Shown here: positions 63,065-64,000 of the stretch, piece by piece
How positions within the stretch are numbered: position 1 is the stretch's first letter
Layout: each line of letters starts with the position of its first letter
From: Acidovorax sp.
GTDB lineage: Bacteria > Pseudomonadota > Gammaproteobacteria > Burkholderiales > Burkholderiaceae_C
DNA: 64,000 nt
Direction of reading: 5' to 3'
Assembly: GCF_021287135.1 (NCBI RefSeq)
Contig: NZ_JAJTBB010000069.1
Span: forward strand, 1 to 64,000
Position numbers and translations under genes: made by a program
The notes under the pieces: generated by a model
Seen by the model: the letters and a program-made list of their open reading frames with translations, nothing else
Told to the model about the DNA's origin: nothing
The model's database searches: none

Positions 63065-63771
63065 CGTCAAAGTCGCTGTTGCGCCAGGATCTGGCAGAGC
63101 GGGGAGGCCGCCGCCACCGGCGCACCCCGTTGCGCCGGTGGGGCGCGCTTTGCCTGGGGCTGCTGGCCGCCCTGACGGCACCGTTCGCCTGGGCCAACCA
63201 GATCTGGGAGTTTGTCGACGGCGACGGTGTGACGCACATCGGCAATGTTCCCCCTTCGGCGGCTGCTTCGCGGGGCGTGGTGTGGCTGGGCCAGGTGCCT
63301 GCTGCTTCGTTGAAGGGCAAGGGCGGTAGTGTTTCTGCCACGCGGCTGCCGGGCTATGAAGACGTCAAGCAACACCTGGAAGACGCAGCCGCGGCGCAGT
63401 CGCTGGATCCTGCCTTCGTGATTGCCGTCGCGGCGGCGGAGTCGGCCTTCAATGTGAAGGCGGTCTCGCGCAAGGGCGCGTTGGGGCTCATGCAGGTCAT
63501 GCCGGCGACGGCCGAGCGCTACGGTGTCGCGGCGCGCCCCGCCTCAGCCGGCGAGCATGCCGCGATGGAGCCCAAGGTGAATGCACAGATCGGCACCCGC
63601 TACCTGGCGGACCTGCTGCGCATGTTCGATGGGGACAAGGAACTGGCATTGGCGGCCTACAACGCCGGGGAAGGGGCCGTGCTCAAGTATGGCCGGCAAA
63701 TCCCCCCCTATCCGGAAACCCAGCAGTATGTGGAAAAGGTCATGCGGTTCTACCGCAGCCTGCTCCGGTAG
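63061..63771 (+). CDS. Lytic transglycosylase with DUF4124-like N-domain
   Basis: This 236-aa periplasmic enzyme has a signal segment (about 26-46, ending FAWA), a small DUF4124-like beta region ([20 protein letters not shown]) and an SLT domain with catalytic Glu127 ([13 protein letters not shown]), [14 protein letters not shown] and [13 protein letters not shown]. It cleaves peptidoglycan to 1,6-anhydro products, often to make room for envelope machines such as secretion systems. It is coupled by ATGA to the acyltransferase. Confidence 0.92.
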   Translation: MTSKSLLRQDLAERGGRRHRRTPLRRWGALCLGLLAALTAPFAWANQIWEFVDGDGVTHIGNVPPSAAASRGVVWLGQVPAASLKGKGGSVSATRLPGYEDVKQHLEDAAAAQSLDPAFVIAVAAAESAFNVKAVSRKGALGLMQVMPATAERYGVAARPASAGEHAAMEPKVNAQIGTRYLADLLRMFDGDKELALAAYNAGEGAVLKYGRQIPPYPETQQYVEKVMRFYRSLLR

Positions 63772-63878
63772 CCCAGCGCCTCCCCTTGTGCCTGCTCCTT
63801 CGAATTTTTTATCCGCCCGGTCCGATCACAGCGGGATGGCTCTGCCGGGCCGCGGTGCGCGCATCGAATTGAATCTAG

Positions 63879-63926
63879 GTGCCTGTTTAGGACCTCGCAG
63901 GGGGCGCGCAGCGGGTAAACAGGCAC
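63879..63926. repeat. Perfect 11-bp inverted repeat with 26-nt spacer
   Basis: GTGCCTGTTTA (63879-63889) and TAAACAGGCAC (63916-63926) are exact complements in the gap after the transglycosylase. There is no U-tract. It may be an operator, an mRNA stem or a mobile-element remnant; I cannot tell which. Confidence 0.6.
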
Positions 63927-63966
63927 TTACAGGCGCCGACTTCACTGCGAGTACCATCGGCCGCTC

Positions 63967-64000
63967 ATGATCTGGTTATCCGTGGTGGCATTCATCGTGG
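63967..64000 (+). CDS. Start of an unidentified gene, cut by the window edge
   Basis: ATG at 63967 opens a hydrophobic N-terminus (MIWLSVVAFIV), suggesting a membrane protein or signal anchor. Only 11 codons are visible, so no family can be named. Its direction continues that of the surface locus. Confidence 0.4.
   Translation, partial: MIWLSVVAFIV

Overview
The window is GC-rich, densely coded DNA with a betaproteobacterial character. It most resembles the Comamonadaceae (Acidovorax/Delftia/Comamonas type), judged from gene families, the phhA/hppD pair, PhaF-like phasin, FabA-FabB, glyQ/glyS, and a family of small AGCGCTT palindromes typical of such genomes. The genus is an inference. I found no rRNA, tRNA, CRISPR array, insertion sequence or phage gene. 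About 64 complete genes are present, plus the first codons of one at the right edge.

Layout. (1) 0.3-5.5 kb, minus strand: phenylalanine hydroxylase, a TctC/Bug binding protein, 4-hydroxyphenylpyruvate dioxygenase, then a secreted lipase with its foldase behind a perfect operator-like palindrome. (2) 5.6-11.8 kb, plus strand: an Lrp/AsnC regulator, a GNAT acetyltransferase, corC-lnt and fabA-fabB. (3) 11.8-21.9 kb: a nitrogen-scavenging cluster. RpiR regulator, diaminopropionate ammonia-lyase, an M20 carbamoylase/allantoate-type amidohydrolase and a D-carbamoylase lie on the minus strand. A polar amino-acid ABC transporter faces them, followed by a LysR regulator and an asparaginase. (4) 22.4-33.0 kb: glyQ, a small monooxygenase-fold gene and glyS, then gmhB, plsC, an SprT-like metallopeptidase, a rhodanese, a BON-LysM protein, coaX, a TPR protein, a TetR regulator and a phasin. 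(5) 33.2-35.2 kb: a two-domain fatty acyl-CoA reductase.

(6) 35.3-63.8 kb is a cell-surface locus on the plus strand. It begins with dTDP-L-rhamnose synthesis (rfbB, rfbD, rfbA, rfbC) and two glycosyltransferases. A complete-looking type II secretion operon follows: gspE, F, G, H, I, J, K, then PilN/PilO-like L and M, a GspC/N-like gene, and gspD. Next come a Tat-type lipoprotein, a very Lys-poor secreted protein with its own strong promoter and highly-expressed codon use, a beta-propeller/FG-GAP-like lipoprotein and a parvulin. The O-antigen genes then resume: two more glycosyltransferases, an epimerase, Wzm/Wzt-type ABC exporter genes, a lipid-A-type acyltransferase, a methyltransferase with a long coiled coil, a hexapeptide acyltransferase and a lytic transglycosylase.

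My main hypothesis is that region 6 is a surface-layer (nanopod-type) assembly locus. A dedicated T2SS would export the abundant 316-aa protein, helped by the two lipoproteins and the parvulin, and the flanking genes would build the rhamnose-rich O-antigen that anchors it. The coiled-coil methyltransferase beside a Wzt with a long C-terminal domain suggests a WbdD-like chain-length ruler. Other points of interest are in-frame copies of the genome's palindromic repeat inside three coding genes, a 210-bp imperfect inverted repeat between the TetR and phasin genes, and clear palindromic operators at the lipase, RpiR and LysR promoters.
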